Assembly: GCA_030041075.1 (NCBI GenBank)
Contig: JASHOP010000047.1
Location: 1 to 36,313, forward strand
Origin: Thermoplasmata archaeon
Lineage (GTDB): Archaea; Thermoplasmatota; Thermoplasmata; Lutacidiplasmatales; UBA184
Length of the DNA stretch: 36,313 nucleotides
Reading direction: 5' to 3'
The notes under the pieces are model-generated. The model was not told the DNA's origin. It saw only the letters and a list, made by a program, of their open reading frames with translations, and made no database searches. Shown in pieces: positions 8,564 to 16,284 of the stretch; within the stretch, counting starts at the first letter, position 1; every line of letters starts with the position of its first letter. Both the position numbers and the translations under genes were made by a program.

Positions 8564-9115
8564 TCAGTTGACGTCGAACTCGTTGCCTTCCGGATCGGCC
8601 ATGGCGACCGCGTAGTGATTGTCGCCTTCTTCGTAGAGCGTCTCCCGCCGAGCGGCCCCTAGGTCCAGGAGCCGGGCGACCTCATTCTCCACCCGATCCT
8701 TCCGGGTCGCGAGAGGAGTCTCGTGGCTCCCGCTCGCCCGGATGTCGAAGTGGAGGCGGTTCTTGCCCGTTTTCGCTTCGGGTACCTTATGGAACCAGAT
8801 GCGCGGTCCTTCTCCGTTCGGGTCGTCGATCGACTCCGGGCTCGTGACGTCCCGGATCTCCTCCTCCGCGACCCCCAAGCTCCTCCCGTACTCCCGCCAA
8901 CCCGGGAAACCGGCCGGAGGAGGTTTGGGCCGATAACGGATGGCAGAACTCCAGAACCGAACGAGTCGGCGGGGGTCGCGGCAATCGATCACGATTTGGT
9001 AGCGAACGCGAAAGCGACGCCCATCGTCCTGCCGGCTGGCGAAGTTCGCCAGGAGACTCGACCGACGGATGGCGGTGCCGTAACCATCGGTCCGGTTCGT
9101 CCGATCGATCGCCAC
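8564..9115 (-). CDS. Glyoxalase-like (VOC superfamily) protein
   Basis: This 183-residue protein has a C-terminal ~145-residue glyoxalase/bleomycin-resistance fold. It starts near YQIVIDCRDPRRLVRFW and ends with the typical AMADPEGNEFDVN. The pattern resembles the Glyoxalase_6 subgroup common in actinobacteria, and the segments IWFHKVPEAKTGKNRLHFDI and NHYAVAMADPEGNEF carry the usual metal-site positions. The substrate cannot be predicted. The first ~35 residues (from GTG 9115) are basic and not part of the fold. No start codon lies immediately before the domain, so the true start is uncertain. The gene converges on the AlkZ gene with 166 bases between them. Confidence 0.8.
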   Translation of the reverse strand: MAIDRTNRTDGYGTAIRRSSLLANFASRQDDGRRFRVRYQIVIDCRDPRRLVRFWSSAIRYRPKPPPAGFPGWREYGRSLGVAEEEIRDVTSPESIDDPNGEGPRIWFHKVPEAKTGKNRLHFDIRASGSHETPLATRKDRVENEVARLLDLGAARRETLYEEGDNHYAVAMADPEGNEFDVN

Positions 9116-9678
9116 CTATCGTTCCTCGGGCGGGCGACCCGCGCGCCACCCTGGCGATCCGCCTCCTCGATAGGCCGTGCATGCCTCGACTGTCGACCCT
9201 CGATGAGCGTTCCTCTCGCGCCCCCCTGCGGCAGGCAGCAATCCCGACATCGGGTGCATCCTCCTGAGGGCGGCACAGGAGTGCCGGACGCGTGCCCGAC
9301 CGGAATCCCCAATGGGCCCCAGCGGGCCCATCTGGTGCCGGATCCATCGGACCACGGTAACCCTGAAGGCGGAGCACCATCATCGTCGATTCTACGAGTC
9401 CGCGGCGGGGGGGCCGTGATCGAGCGGTGGTTTGAGGGGGGTCCCGGGCGCCTACGAGCCCTCGCTCGACGATCAGGCCCCGCGCGGGCCGAAGCGGACA
9501 CGGGCGACCCGGCCCGATCGCGAGACCGCCGCGTCGGGTCCGATCGGTGCGGGTCCCGTCACCTACCACGGAGGTCGGCGGCCCGGACGGGGTCGAACCT
9601 ACCGGATCCGAACGGAAGCGATCGGGGTTTGGACCGTCGGCGGAGTCAACCGGGGAACCGTGAAGCGCGGCTTGCGCG
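9116..9678. other. Gene-free stretch
   Basis: About 560 bases without a convincing gene on either strand. Open frames here are long only because of high GC and encode arginine/glycine/proline-rich strings without domain character. An inverted repeat around CCCAATGGGCCCCAGCGGGCCCAT (about 9309-9332) could form a hairpin. A TCGAACC sequence near 9592 resembles a tRNA T-loop, but the flanking bases do not pair. Downstream promoter elements for the membrane protein operon should lie at the right end, but no clear TATA box is seen. Confidence 0.5.
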
Positions 9679-9693
9679 GTGCCCGTGGGGTCG

Positions 9694-10431
9694 ATGAGGG
9701 GGGCGTTCCCCGGCCCAAAGAGCTCGTTCGAAAGCCCGGACGGTCCCGGAGCGGTCGAGGCCTCCGGACCGACCCCTCCGGCCCCGACCGAGCTCGATCG
9801 GGTCGTGGGTCGGGCGCTCGAGTTCCAGGGGTTCCTGGTCCGCCGAGCGTGGGGGATTTACTACCTGACCTGGGCGGCCGCCCTCGTCGTCTTCTTCGTT
9901 GTCCCGGGGGCACTTGCCGGCGACCTCTCCTCCGCGACGCTGCCGGAAGCGGTGCTCTACGACGCGGCGCAGGGGGCGGCCGTCCTCCTCGTGATCTGGG
10001 TGACGTGGTGGGCCGTCGCCCAGTCCGCGCGCGCCGGCCGCCTGCGAGACACGCTGGAGGGCCGACCCCTCTCCCGGCGGTGGTTCGTTCAGATTCTCGG
10101 GGTGGGGCTCGCGATCACCGCGCTCGTGGTCGTTGTGGGGTTCGTGAACGTCTTCGCGGGGTTCCTCGTGCTCGACGCCTGCGTCGGAGGTGTCGTCCTT
10201 TGGCTGCTATTCCGGGCGAGACCGTGGTTCCGCCCCGTCCCGCCCGAGGCGACGCTGGCCCTCGTCTCGTTCGCGGCGAGCGTCGCGGTCTCCGCGGGGG
10301 CCCTGGTTGTCACGCGCGACACGCTGCTGTTCTCGATGGCCTGGCTCGTCGCCACGGGGTCCTGGGCGTTCGCCGGGGGGTACGCGCTCTACCATGCGCC
10401 GGAGGAGATGACCGGTGGCTACGGCGGCTGA
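9694..10431 (+). CDS. Multi-spanning membrane protein of unknown function
   Basis: This protein has about 245 residues, or 250 if translation begins at the GTG at 9679. A low-complexity Pro/Gly-rich N-terminus (~40 residues) is followed by a short amphipathic segment and about six hydrophobic helices. Examples are the helices around YYLTWAAALVVFFVV, AAVLLVIWVTWWAVA, AITALVVVVGFVNVFAGFLV and ATLALVSFAASVAVSAGALVV. No catalytic or transport motif is recognised. It overlaps the next gene, a winged-helix regulator, by 17 bases and heads a four-gene operon with an ABC ATPase and permease. It may be a sensor or accessory subunit of that transporter. The start codon is uncertain. Confidence 0.7.
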   Translation: MRGAFPGPKSSFESPDGPGAVEASGPTPPAPTELDRVVGRALEFQGFLVRRAWGIYYLTWAAALVVFFVVPGALAGDLSSATLPEAVLYDAAQGAAVLLVIWVTWWAVAQSARAGRLRDTLEGRPLSRRWFVQILGVGLAITALVVVVGFVNVFAGFLVLDACVGGVVLWLLFRARPWFRPVPPEATLALVSFAASVAVSAGALVVTRDTLLFSMAWLVATGSWAFAGGYALYHAPEEMTGGYGG

Positions 10432-10795
10432 CTCCGACGGAGCGGGTCTCCGAACGCTCGGGGACGTCCTCCTAAAGGAACCGCTGCGGAACTCGATCCG
10501 CGTGCTGATCCTGATCTCGCTCGGGATGAACCGAGCGCTCGCGTTCTCGGACCTCCTGGAGCTGACGGGAACCTCCAAAGGCAGCCTGGGGCACCATCTC
10601 GAGCAGCTCGGATCGGCGGGCCTCGTCCGGAGCCGGATGGTGTTCACGTTGGGCGGCCCTCGGGTCCGGGTCGAGATCACGCCGCAGGGGCTGGCGAAGT
10701 ACGACGAGCTCGCCCGCGAGCTCGCGCGGCTTGTCGCGACGCGTCGACCGGAGGTGGAGCGGAAAGGTCCAGCCGCTGGACTTTCTCGCGGGTAG
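10415..10795 (+). CDS. Winged-helix transcriptional regulator
   Basis: This 126-residue protein has a winged-helix DNA-binding domain over residues ~20-95. The recognition region reads LAFSDLLELTGTSKGSLGHHLEQLGSAGLV and the wing is around SRMVFTLGGPRVRVEITPQG, followed by a C-terminal helix that probably dimerises. It resembles archaeal MarR/ArsR-like HTH_27 regulators. No metal-binding cysteines are seen. It is translated from a GTG at 10415 that overlaps the end of the membrane protein gene. It lies 26 bases before the ABC ATPase gene, so it likely controls this transporter operon. The effector is unknown. Confidence 0.82.
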   Translation: MATAADSDGAGLRTLGDVLLKEPLRNSIRVLILISLGMNRALAFSDLLELTGTSKGSLGHHLEQLGSAGLVRSRMVFTLGGPRVRVEITPQGLAKYDELARELARLVATRRPEVERKGPAAGLSRG

Positions 10796-10821
10796 AAGCT
10801 TCGGGGCGGTCTATCCCGGTC

Positions 10822-11607
10822 GTGCTCGACATCCGGGGCCTGACGGTGACGTTCCCGGGTACCACGACCCCGGCGCTGCGAGGGATCGACCTCCGGCTCG
10901 AAGGAGCGAAGATGGTGGTGGTCGGGGCGAACGGCAGCGGCAAGACGACCCTGATCCGCTCGATCCTCGGTCTGGTCGCCCCGAGCTCCGGCTCGATCGC
11001 GGTCGGGGGAACGGACGTGCGCACGATCCGGGGGGAGCCGGGGCTCTCGACGAACCTCGCGGAGGTATACCGGCTGATGTCGCTCCCGGTCCGCGACCTG
11101 GTGCGCCTGTTCGCCCGGCTGAAGGGCGGCGATCCGGCCGAGATGGAGGGGCACCTCCGCTCGTTCGAGCTCGATCCGGCCCTCGGGAAGCGGCTGTACG
11201 AGCTCTCCACGGGCCAGCAGAAGCTCGTCGGCGATCTGTTCGCCGTCTCCTTCGGCCCCCGGCTCGTCCTCTTGGACGAGCCGTTCGACAACGTCGACTT
11301 CGGGCGTCGCCGGCGGCTCGTCGGCCTGCTGCGGGCGCTGCCGGCGGACGTCCTCCTGAACACGCACGAGCTCGAGCTGCTCGGATCGTTCGCCGACTGG
11401 CAGCTCGGCCTGATGTTCGAGGGGCAGCTCCTCGGGCCGTTCTCGGTCGCGGAGCTCGACCGGCTCTACCTGACCCGGGGGGAGGTCCGGGGGGCGCTCG
11501 CGGTGCTTCGGTCGTCCGTCGGCACGTTCTCGGTGACGCGGGATGCCGGGGATCGGCCGGTGAAGAGCGCGACAAGCCTCAACGCGCTCGTGGAGTCGCT
11601 CGCATGA
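10822..11607 (+). CDS. ABC transporter ATP-binding protein
   Basis: This 261-residue nucleotide-binding subunit of an ABC transporter has Walker A GANGSGKTT (35-43), signature LSTGQQK, Walker B LVLLDEPFD and an H-loop histidine in NTHELE. The signature reads LSTGQ rather than LSGGQ, a tolerated variant. The Q-loop region is unusual: RGEPGLSTNLAEVYRLM has no obvious canonical glutamine. The C-terminal ~60 residues extend beyond the ATPase core. The GTG start is at 10822. The gene overlaps the permease gene by 4 bases (ATGA), implying translational coupling. The gene pair resembles two-component exporters; the substrate is unknown. Confidence 0.9.
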   Translation: MLDIRGLTVTFPGTTTPALRGIDLRLEGAKMVVVGANGSGKTTLIRSILGLVAPSSGSIAVGGTDVRTIRGEPGLSTNLAEVYRLMSLPVRDLVRLFARLKGGDPAEMEGHLRSFELDPALGKRLYELSTGQQKLVGDLFAVSFGPRLVLLDEPFDNVDFGRRRRLVGLLRALPADVLLNTHELELLGSFADWQLGLMFEGQLLGPFSVAELDRLYLTRGEVRGALAVLRSSVGTFSVTRDAGDRPVKSATSLNALVESLA

Positions 11608-12407
11608 ACCTCGCGCGATGGTACATGAAGGCGATGCTCACCAACGGCTCGCTCTGGTTCTGGGCCGTCGCGTTCATGGCGATGTGGCTGGGGATCGGAG
11701 CGTTCCTGGAGTCGCTGGGGGTCGCCTCGACCCGGTCGGCGGTCGTCGCCTACACGACCTCGTGGTACGCGGTGATCGTGCTGATTGCCCTCAGCCTGCT
11801 GGCGGCGGTGATCGCGGGGTCGTATGCCTACGGCTCGTCGGCGCTCGCCTACGCGTTCCGGTACAGCCGGCTCACCCCAGCCGGATACCTCGCCTCGATC
11901 GTCGGAGGCTCTGCGCTGCTCGGTCTCGTCCTCAACGTCGTGCTCCTCGGCGCGACCGCAGGGATGTTCGGACTTCGGTTCGCCACGACGATCCTGCCGG
12001 CCGACCCGGCCGCGCTGTTGGGCGTGTCGCTGTTGGGCGGGGTCTTCTTCATGGCTCTCTCGTCGACGCTCGCCCTGCTCGCGATCAACCACCTCGGCCT
12101 CCGAAGTGCGGACTTCGTCGGCTACGTCCCGCTCGTGCTATCGTTCGTCCTGGGTAACGCGCAAGTGTACGTCGCGTTCCCCCGATGGTTCGTCTACGGC
12201 TCGCCGTTCAACGACCTCACCTCGCTCCTCTACCAGGGGTACTCGGGGAACCCGCCGACCGTCGAGCTCGGCACGGCGGCGGTGTCCCTCGGCTGGGTAC
12301 CGCTCCTCCTCGGGATCCTCGTCTGGACGGCTGCGCTCGTCGGATGTACCTTGGTGCTCTTGCGGCGGATCCGGGCGCGCCAGCTCGAGGAACGGCGTCA
12401 GATATGA
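11604..12407 (+). CDS. ABC transporter permease
   Basis: This 267-residue integral membrane protein has about six hydrophobic helices, including WFWAVAFMAMWLGIGAFL, AVIVLIALSLLAAVIAGSYAY, ASIVGGSALLGLVLNVVLLGA, LLGVSLLGGVFFMALSSTLALLAI and WVPLLLGILVWTAALVGCTLVLL. The ATG at 11604 overlaps the ATPase stop codon, so the two are surely partners. The layout resembles ABC-2 type exporter permeases. No substrate-binding protein lies nearby, which argues for export rather than uptake. Confidence 0.85.
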   Translation: MNLARWYMKAMLTNGSLWFWAVAFMAMWLGIGAFLESLGVASTRSAVVAYTTSWYAVIVLIALSLLAAVIAGSYAYGSSALAYAFRYSRLTPAGYLASIVGGSALLGLVLNVVLLGATAGMFGLRFATTILPADPAALLGVSLLGGVFFMALSSTLALLAINHLGLRSADFVGYVPLVLSFVLGNAQVYVAFPRWFVYGSPFNDLTSLLYQGYSGNPPTVELGTAAVSLGWVPLLLGILVWTAALVGCTLVLLRRIRARQLEERRQI

Positions 12408-12849
12408 ACCGGGGTCGATGCGCGTCCCGCGCTCGAGGCCCAGATCGGCCGGCTCCGGACGGGCGCCCGCGGTCCGCGCGAACACGCGGAACGGTGGCCG
12501 AGCAGCCGGTTCGACCTCTCGGCGATCGGGCCGACGACCCCGCGCTCGAGAAGGGCCGTCATGACCCCGGGCAACCAGTTCGCGAATCCGGCTAGCGAGG
12601 ATGGCGGCCGCTCGGCCAAGACGCCCCGCCCCGGGATCGACCGAATCTCGACTCGGCGGGTCGCCATGAGGCCGGCCCACGTTTCGAGTCGGACCGTCCA
12701 GGGACCGGATCTCCATCGTGCTCCCCTCGGCCGCGGAGAAGGGGCCGCGCGCCATGGGCGCTGCCCCCGCGACGGGACGCGAAGCGACAGGGTCCGGCCA
12801 CCATCGAGAACCGGACGCCCGAGGGCTCGAACCGTCGCGGGCCCCGATC
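12408..12849 (-). pseudogene. Possible decayed small gene downstream of the HAD phosphatase gene
   Basis: No intact gene is found in this 442-base gap. On the minus strand, protein-like segments with GC-rich third positions occur one after another but in different frames: RFEPSGVRFSMVAG, then TLSLRVPSRG, then FSAAEGSTMEIRSLDG, then VRLETWAGLMATRRVEIRS continuing into PSSLAGFANWLPGVMTALLERGVVGPIAERSNRLLG. The last segment ends at a stop at about 12398. This pattern suggests one ancestral ORF with several small indels, or sequencing errors in an intact gene. No family is recognised. Confidence 0.3.
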
Positions 12850-13593
12850 TCACGCGGTATGCGGGGGCGCGGCGACGCCCAGGTGGCGCGTCAGCTCCGC
12901 GAGGTCGTGGGCGACCGCCGAGGCGCCGGCCGCGAGGAATCGCTCCGGGGTCATCGGTGAGTTCGGCGCGTCCGTGGGGTCCGGCAGGAGGGCGTAGAAC
13001 CGGACCTGGGCGCGGGTCGCGCACTCCGCGTCGATCAGATGGTCCCCCACGAAGAGGGCCCGCTCGATCGGGATCCCCATCTCCTTGAGCAGCAGCCGGA
13101 GCGCCTCGGGCGACGGTTTCGCGGGGCCCGGGGTGCTGCGGCTCCGCAGGTACCCGAAGTACGGGTCGAGGTGGGTCTGCTGCAGCGCGGACCGGGCGAA
13201 CCGCTCGGAGCTCCGCGTGAGCACGGCCAGGCGGAACCCCCGGGCGGCAAGACCGCGGAGGAGCGTCTCGGCGCCCGGACGGGCCACGGTGCGGGGCAGC
13301 GCCTCCATCTCGATCGCGTCGATCGCCTTCGCGTACTCAGCCTCGAACTGCCAGAAGCGCCCCTCCGGAAGTCCGGTCGCCCGCATCGCCTCGCGCGCGG
13401 TCTCTACGATCCGGTGGACCGGATCGTGGACCGAGAGATGGCCGGGAGCGACTCCGTGGGCCTCCGCGATCCGGATCACCTTCGCCCGGATCTTGCCGAA
13501 GTCGTGGTGCGAGAGGACGAGCGTGCCGTCGAGGTCGAAGACGACCCCGAGCAGGGGCTCCAGGAACTGCGGCGCGGTATCCCGAGGGGGCAT
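12850..13593 (-). CDS. HAD-superfamily phosphatase, phosphoglycolate-phosphatase-like
   Basis: This 247-residue hydrolase has all four HAD motifs: DLDGT near the N-terminus with the nucleophilic Asp, LTRSS, the lysine in KPSPEAL and the acidic VGDHLIDAECA. A helical cap follows motif I, as in phosphoglycolate phosphatase and related enzymes. Substrate specificity cannot be read from the sequence. An ATG at 13620 is also possible. I prefer 13593 because GGAGG sits 4-5 bases before it and a TATA-like CCTTAAC lies about 40 bases upstream, giving a short leader. It is the first gene of the phosphate-related cluster that runs to 19450. Confidence 0.87.
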   Translation of the reverse strand: MPPRDTAPQFLEPLLGVVFDLDGTLVLSHHDFGKIRAKVIRIAEAHGVAPGHLSVHDPVHRIVETAREAMRATGLPEGRFWQFEAEYAKAIDAIEMEALPRTVARPGAETLLRGLAARGFRLAVLTRSSERFARSALQQTHLDPYFGYLRSRSTPGPAKPSPEALRLLLKEMGIPIERALFVGDHLIDAECATRAQVRFYALLPDPTDAPNSPMTPERFLAAGASAVAHDLAELTRHLGVAAPPHTA

Positions 13594-13630
13594 CGCTCCT
13601 CCGCCCGCTCTGCGACGCATGCCCCGGGAC

Positions 13631-13637
13631 GTTAAGG
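13631..13637 (-). promoter_or_regulatory. TATA-like box for the HAD phosphatase gene
   Basis: CCTTAAC on the minus strand is centred about 40 bases before the ATG at 13593. It would start transcription near 13608, leaving a leader that contains the GGAGG ribosome-binding site. Confidence 0.4.
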
Positions 13638-13731
13638 GTTTGCTTCGAGGGGCACGACCCGGGAGAGCCGTCGCGCGCCGGGCGAGCGACGGACCCCTGC
13701 CGGGGGCCAGCGGGCCGGGGCTTCCGCCTCG

Positions 13732-14625
13732 TTATCGGTCCGTCGCCCGGGGCGCGGTCGGACGGTCTCTCGCCGGCCTCGGGGCGGCCGTGAGCGCCAC
13801 GCGAGTCTCGCGGCGCATCGCGCGCCGATGCTCGTCGAGGCGCAACGCCCACGCCGTATCCTTCAGTTCCGGGTCGAGCGTGGAAAGGGCGACGTCAAGG
13901 TCGTGGAGCCTTCCCAGCCGGCCCTGCAGTCGACGGAGGAGCGGAGGCACGCGCGCGACCGACCCGGAGCCGGCCGACGCCGTGAGGTCCGCGAAGTGGC
14001 GCAGCTGGCGGACCCGTATCCTGAGGCGATGGAGACGCTCGGGGGTCGGACGTCGACGAGCCTTGGCCCGGGCCTTTTCGAGCCGGCCACGCCGCGCCGC
14101 GTCCTCCTCGGTGAGGAGGCGGCCGAGGCGGGACGACGGTCCTCGACCCGGCGATCTCGCGAGGAACCCCGCCACGCCCGCGAACAGTCCGCCGTCCCGT
14201 TCGGTCTTGAGGAAGGCGCCCAACAGCTCTCGGCCCGTGCGCGCGTCGTCCCGCTGCCGCATCAGGAACCGGCGCACGCGCTGGACCTCCCGCGGGTCGT
14301 CCGCCGCCCGCGCCTGTCGGGCGAAGAGCGCGATCGTCACGTCCTTGTCGCGAACGCGTCCGACGAGCCGTGAAAGTCTTCGCACCCGCGGGATGAGCGA
14401 CTCCAGGGTCGCCGCGTCCGGCCGGGGAAGCACGCGGGCCCACACCGCGAGCCCGCCCGAGAGACGACGGAGATCGCGATGGAGGTCGTGGAGGACCGGT
14501 GGGGGAGCCTGCGGCCGACGGATCACCGAGTCGATCGACCGATCCACGGACGCGAGGACCCGCCGGAGGTGCGAGCGAACCCGCTCGGGCGCGGACGCGC
14601 CATCGGTCGGTGCGGGGGGCGCCAC
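13732..14625 (-). CDS. CHAD domain protein, predicted polyphosphate-binding
   Basis: This highly basic alpha-helical protein of 297 residues has two CHAD repeats. The conserved histidine helices are VLHDLHRDLRRL (about 44-55) and RLHRLRIRVRQLRHF in the C-terminal half, with many Arg/Lys residues lining the predicted groove. CHAD domains are known to bind polyphosphate and often occur beside ppk, ppx and sixA genes. Here the gene is divergent from a Ppx/GppA phosphatase gene, with about 100 bases between the starts. I chose the GTG at 14625 because TTACAATC lies 24 bases upstream; the open frame continues far upstream but only as antisense of ppx. It has no fused catalytic domain such as the CYTH domain found in many bacterial CHAD proteins. 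Confidence 0.87.
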   Translation of the reverse strand: MAPPAPTDGASAPERVRSHLRRVLASVDRSIDSVIRRPQAPPPVLHDLHRDLRRLSGGLAVWARVLPRPDAATLESLIPRVRRLSRLVGRVRDKDVTIALFARQARAADDPREVQRVRRFLMRQRDDARTGRELLGAFLKTERDGGLFAGVAGFLARSPGRGPSSRLGRLLTEEDAARRGRLEKARAKARRRPTPERLHRLRIRVRQLRHFADLTASAGSGSVARVPPLLRRLQGRLGRLHDLDVALSTLDPELKDTAWALRLDEHRRAMRRETRVALTAAPRPARDRPTAPRATDR

Positions 14626-14644
14626 CGTTCCCCCAACGCGCCCC

Positions 14645-14653
14645 GATTGTAAG
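14645..14653 (-). promoter_or_regulatory. TATA-like box for the CHAD gene
   Basis: CTTACAATC on the minus strand is centred about 24 bases before the GTG at 14625, consistent with a leaderless transcript. Confidence 0.4.
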
Positions 14654-14699
14654 CGGTTCGGCACCCGGGCCTCCGTGCCGGGCGGGTCCGAGCGAAGCC

Positions 14700-14706
14700 C
14701 TATAGT
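14700..14706 (+). promoter_or_regulatory. TATA-like box for the ppx/gppA operon
   Basis: CTATAGT is centred 25 bases before the GTG at 14728. The divergent CHAD box lies about 50 bases away, so both promoters share one short control region. Confidence 0.5.
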
Positions 14707-14727
14707 CCCCCACCCTTCACCGACGCC

Positions 14728-16284
14728 GTGGGCCGGCAGCGGACCTCGGAGATCGAGGGAGACCGGGATCGCGCCCGCTCCGCCACGACCGTCGGGGTCA
14801 TCGATGTGGGGTCGAACACGGCCCGGCTCGTGGTGTTCGAAACGTCCGAAGCGGGAACGGTCCGGCCGGTGTTCGAGACGAAAGATTCGCCCCGGCTCGG
14901 GTTCGCGACCGGTGAGGACGGCTCGCTCTCCGAGGCGGCGATCGCCCGCGGGGTCGGGACCGTGCGCCGGTTCTCCGGCATCGTTCGCGGACTCGGCACC
15001 GAGCGGACGCTCGCGGTCGCGACGAGCGCGGTACGGGAGGCGCCCAACGGCGCCGAGTTCGTCCGGGAGGTCGAGCGGGCCACCGGGGTCACGCTGCGGG
15101 TCATCTCGGGCGCGGACGAGGCGCGGTACGCCTACCTCGGAGTCGCCGGCACCGGCGAGCTCCGGAACGACATCGTATGCGATCAGGGCGGCGGCTCGCT
15201 CCAACTCGCCGAGGTCCGGAACGGGACTCTCCGGAACTCGATCAGCCTGCCGCTGGGGTCCCTGAGGCTCTCGCAGCGGTTCTTCGAGCACGACCCCCCG
15301 AAGCGGCGGGAGCGGGACGAGCTGCGGGAGAGCGTGCGCCGGACCCTCGCCTCGGCGGTCGAGGCGTTCGGCGGGCGACCTGGCCGGCTCGTCGCCGTCG
15401 GGGGGACCGTCCGGGCGCTCGCCCGGGCGTCGATCGACCTCAAGGAGTTCCCGATCCGCCGGGTCCACGGCTACCTCCTCTACGACCACGACATCGAGGC
15501 GCTCGAGGAGCTGCTCGGCGAGATGCCGGCGGCCAAGCGCAAGGCGGTCCCCGGCATCGGAGCGGACCGTGCGGACGTCGTCCTCGCGGGGATCACGGTC
15601 CTGGAGGAGCTCGAGCGGGCGGCCGGAGTCGACCACGTGGTCGTCTCCGGGGCGGGGATCCGGGAGGGGATCGCCCTCGAAGCGATCGGGGCGCGCCTGC
15701 CGGCCGGCGCGGAGGAATTGGTCGACCGGTCGATCGCCGCCGCAGCCCAGTCGTTCGCGTTCCGGGTCGACCACGGGCGCGAGGTCCGCACGACCGCCCT
15801 CGCCCTGTTCGACCTCCTGGCACCCCGGTTCGGCTGGGAGGCGAGCGAGCGGCTCGCCCTGCGCGCCGCCGCCGGGATGCACGACGCGGGGATCGCCGTC
15901 GACCTCTGGAACCACGCGCAGCACTCGAGCTACCTCCTGCGAAACTACCCGGTCTGGGGGCTCGACCAGCGGGAGGGGCTCCTCGCGTCGATGGCCGCCT
16001 ATCTGCACGAGGGCGACGACCCCCCGTCGGAATGGAAGCGGGGATACCTACCGGTGATCCGGGGCGCGGACCTCGACACGGCGACCCGATTGGGAGCGAT
16101 CCTCGAGGTCGCGGAGATCGTGAGCGCGGCGCGCCCCCGGTTCGCGCTCGCGGGAGGTGGCCGCTCGCTGGCGGTGGCTTTTTCTTCGCCGGCCGGCTCG
16201 ATGCTCCCGAGCCGTTGGGCGGAGAAGGTCCGCAAGCCGATGCAGCGCGTCTTCGACCTCGAGGTCAAGGTGCCGGATGCCTGA
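14728..16284 (+). CDS. Ppx/GppA-family exopolyphosphatase with C-terminal HD domain
   Basis: This 518-residue protein is predicted to hydrolyse terminal phosphate from polyphosphate and/or the gamma phosphate of pppGpp. The ASKHA-type N-terminal half shows the phosphate loop VIDVGSNTARL (D26), the segment VATSAVREAPNG, and the second loop CDQGGGSLQL (D152). The conserved VVSGAGIREG follows. Residues ~330-518 form an HD-like domain with H385-D386 in GMHDAGIAVDLWNHAQHSSYLLRN, as in long bacterial Ppx enzymes. It heads an operon with two P-loop kinase genes; the first of these overlaps its stop by 8 bases. The divergent CHAD gene supports a polyphosphate role. (p)ppGpp turnover is the main alternative. 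Confidence 0.9.
   Translation: MGRQRTSEIEGDRDRARSATTVGVIDVGSNTARLVVFETSEAGTVRPVFETKDSPRLGFATGEDGSLSEAAIARGVGTVRRFSGIVRGLGTERTLAVATSAVREAPNGAEFVREVERATGVTLRVISGADEARYAYLGVAGTGELRNDIVCDQGGGSLQLAEVRNGTLRNSISLPLGSLRLSQRFFEHDPPKRRERDELRESVRRTLASAVEAFGGRPGRLVAVGGTVRALARASIDLKEFPIRRVHGYLLYDHDIEALEELLGEMPAAKRKAVPGIGADRADVVLAGITVLEELERAAGVDHVVVSGAGIREGIALEAIGARLPAGAEELVDRSIAAAAQSFAFRVDHGREVRTTALALFDLLAPRFGWEASERLALRAAAGMHDAGIAVDLWNHAQHSSYLLRNYPVWGLDQREGLLASMAAYLHEGDDPPSEWKRGYLPVIRGADLDTATRLGAILEVAEIVSAARPRFALAGGGRSLAVAFSSPAGSMLPSRWAEKVRKPMQRVFDLEVKVPDA

Noticed and set aside
9585-9615. TCGAACC sequence suggesting a minus-strand tRNA.
   Set aside because: The bases flanking the loop do not form a five-pair T-stem and no cloverleaf can be drawn.
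12820-12845. Another TCGAACC sequence (minus-strand T-loop candidate).
   Set aside because: The stem does not pair and there is no acceptor stem.
13732-16008. A 758-codon minus-strand open frame.
   Set aside because: Only its C-terminal 297 codons are a real gene (CHAD); the rest is the antisense strand of ppx/gppA, open because of high GC.
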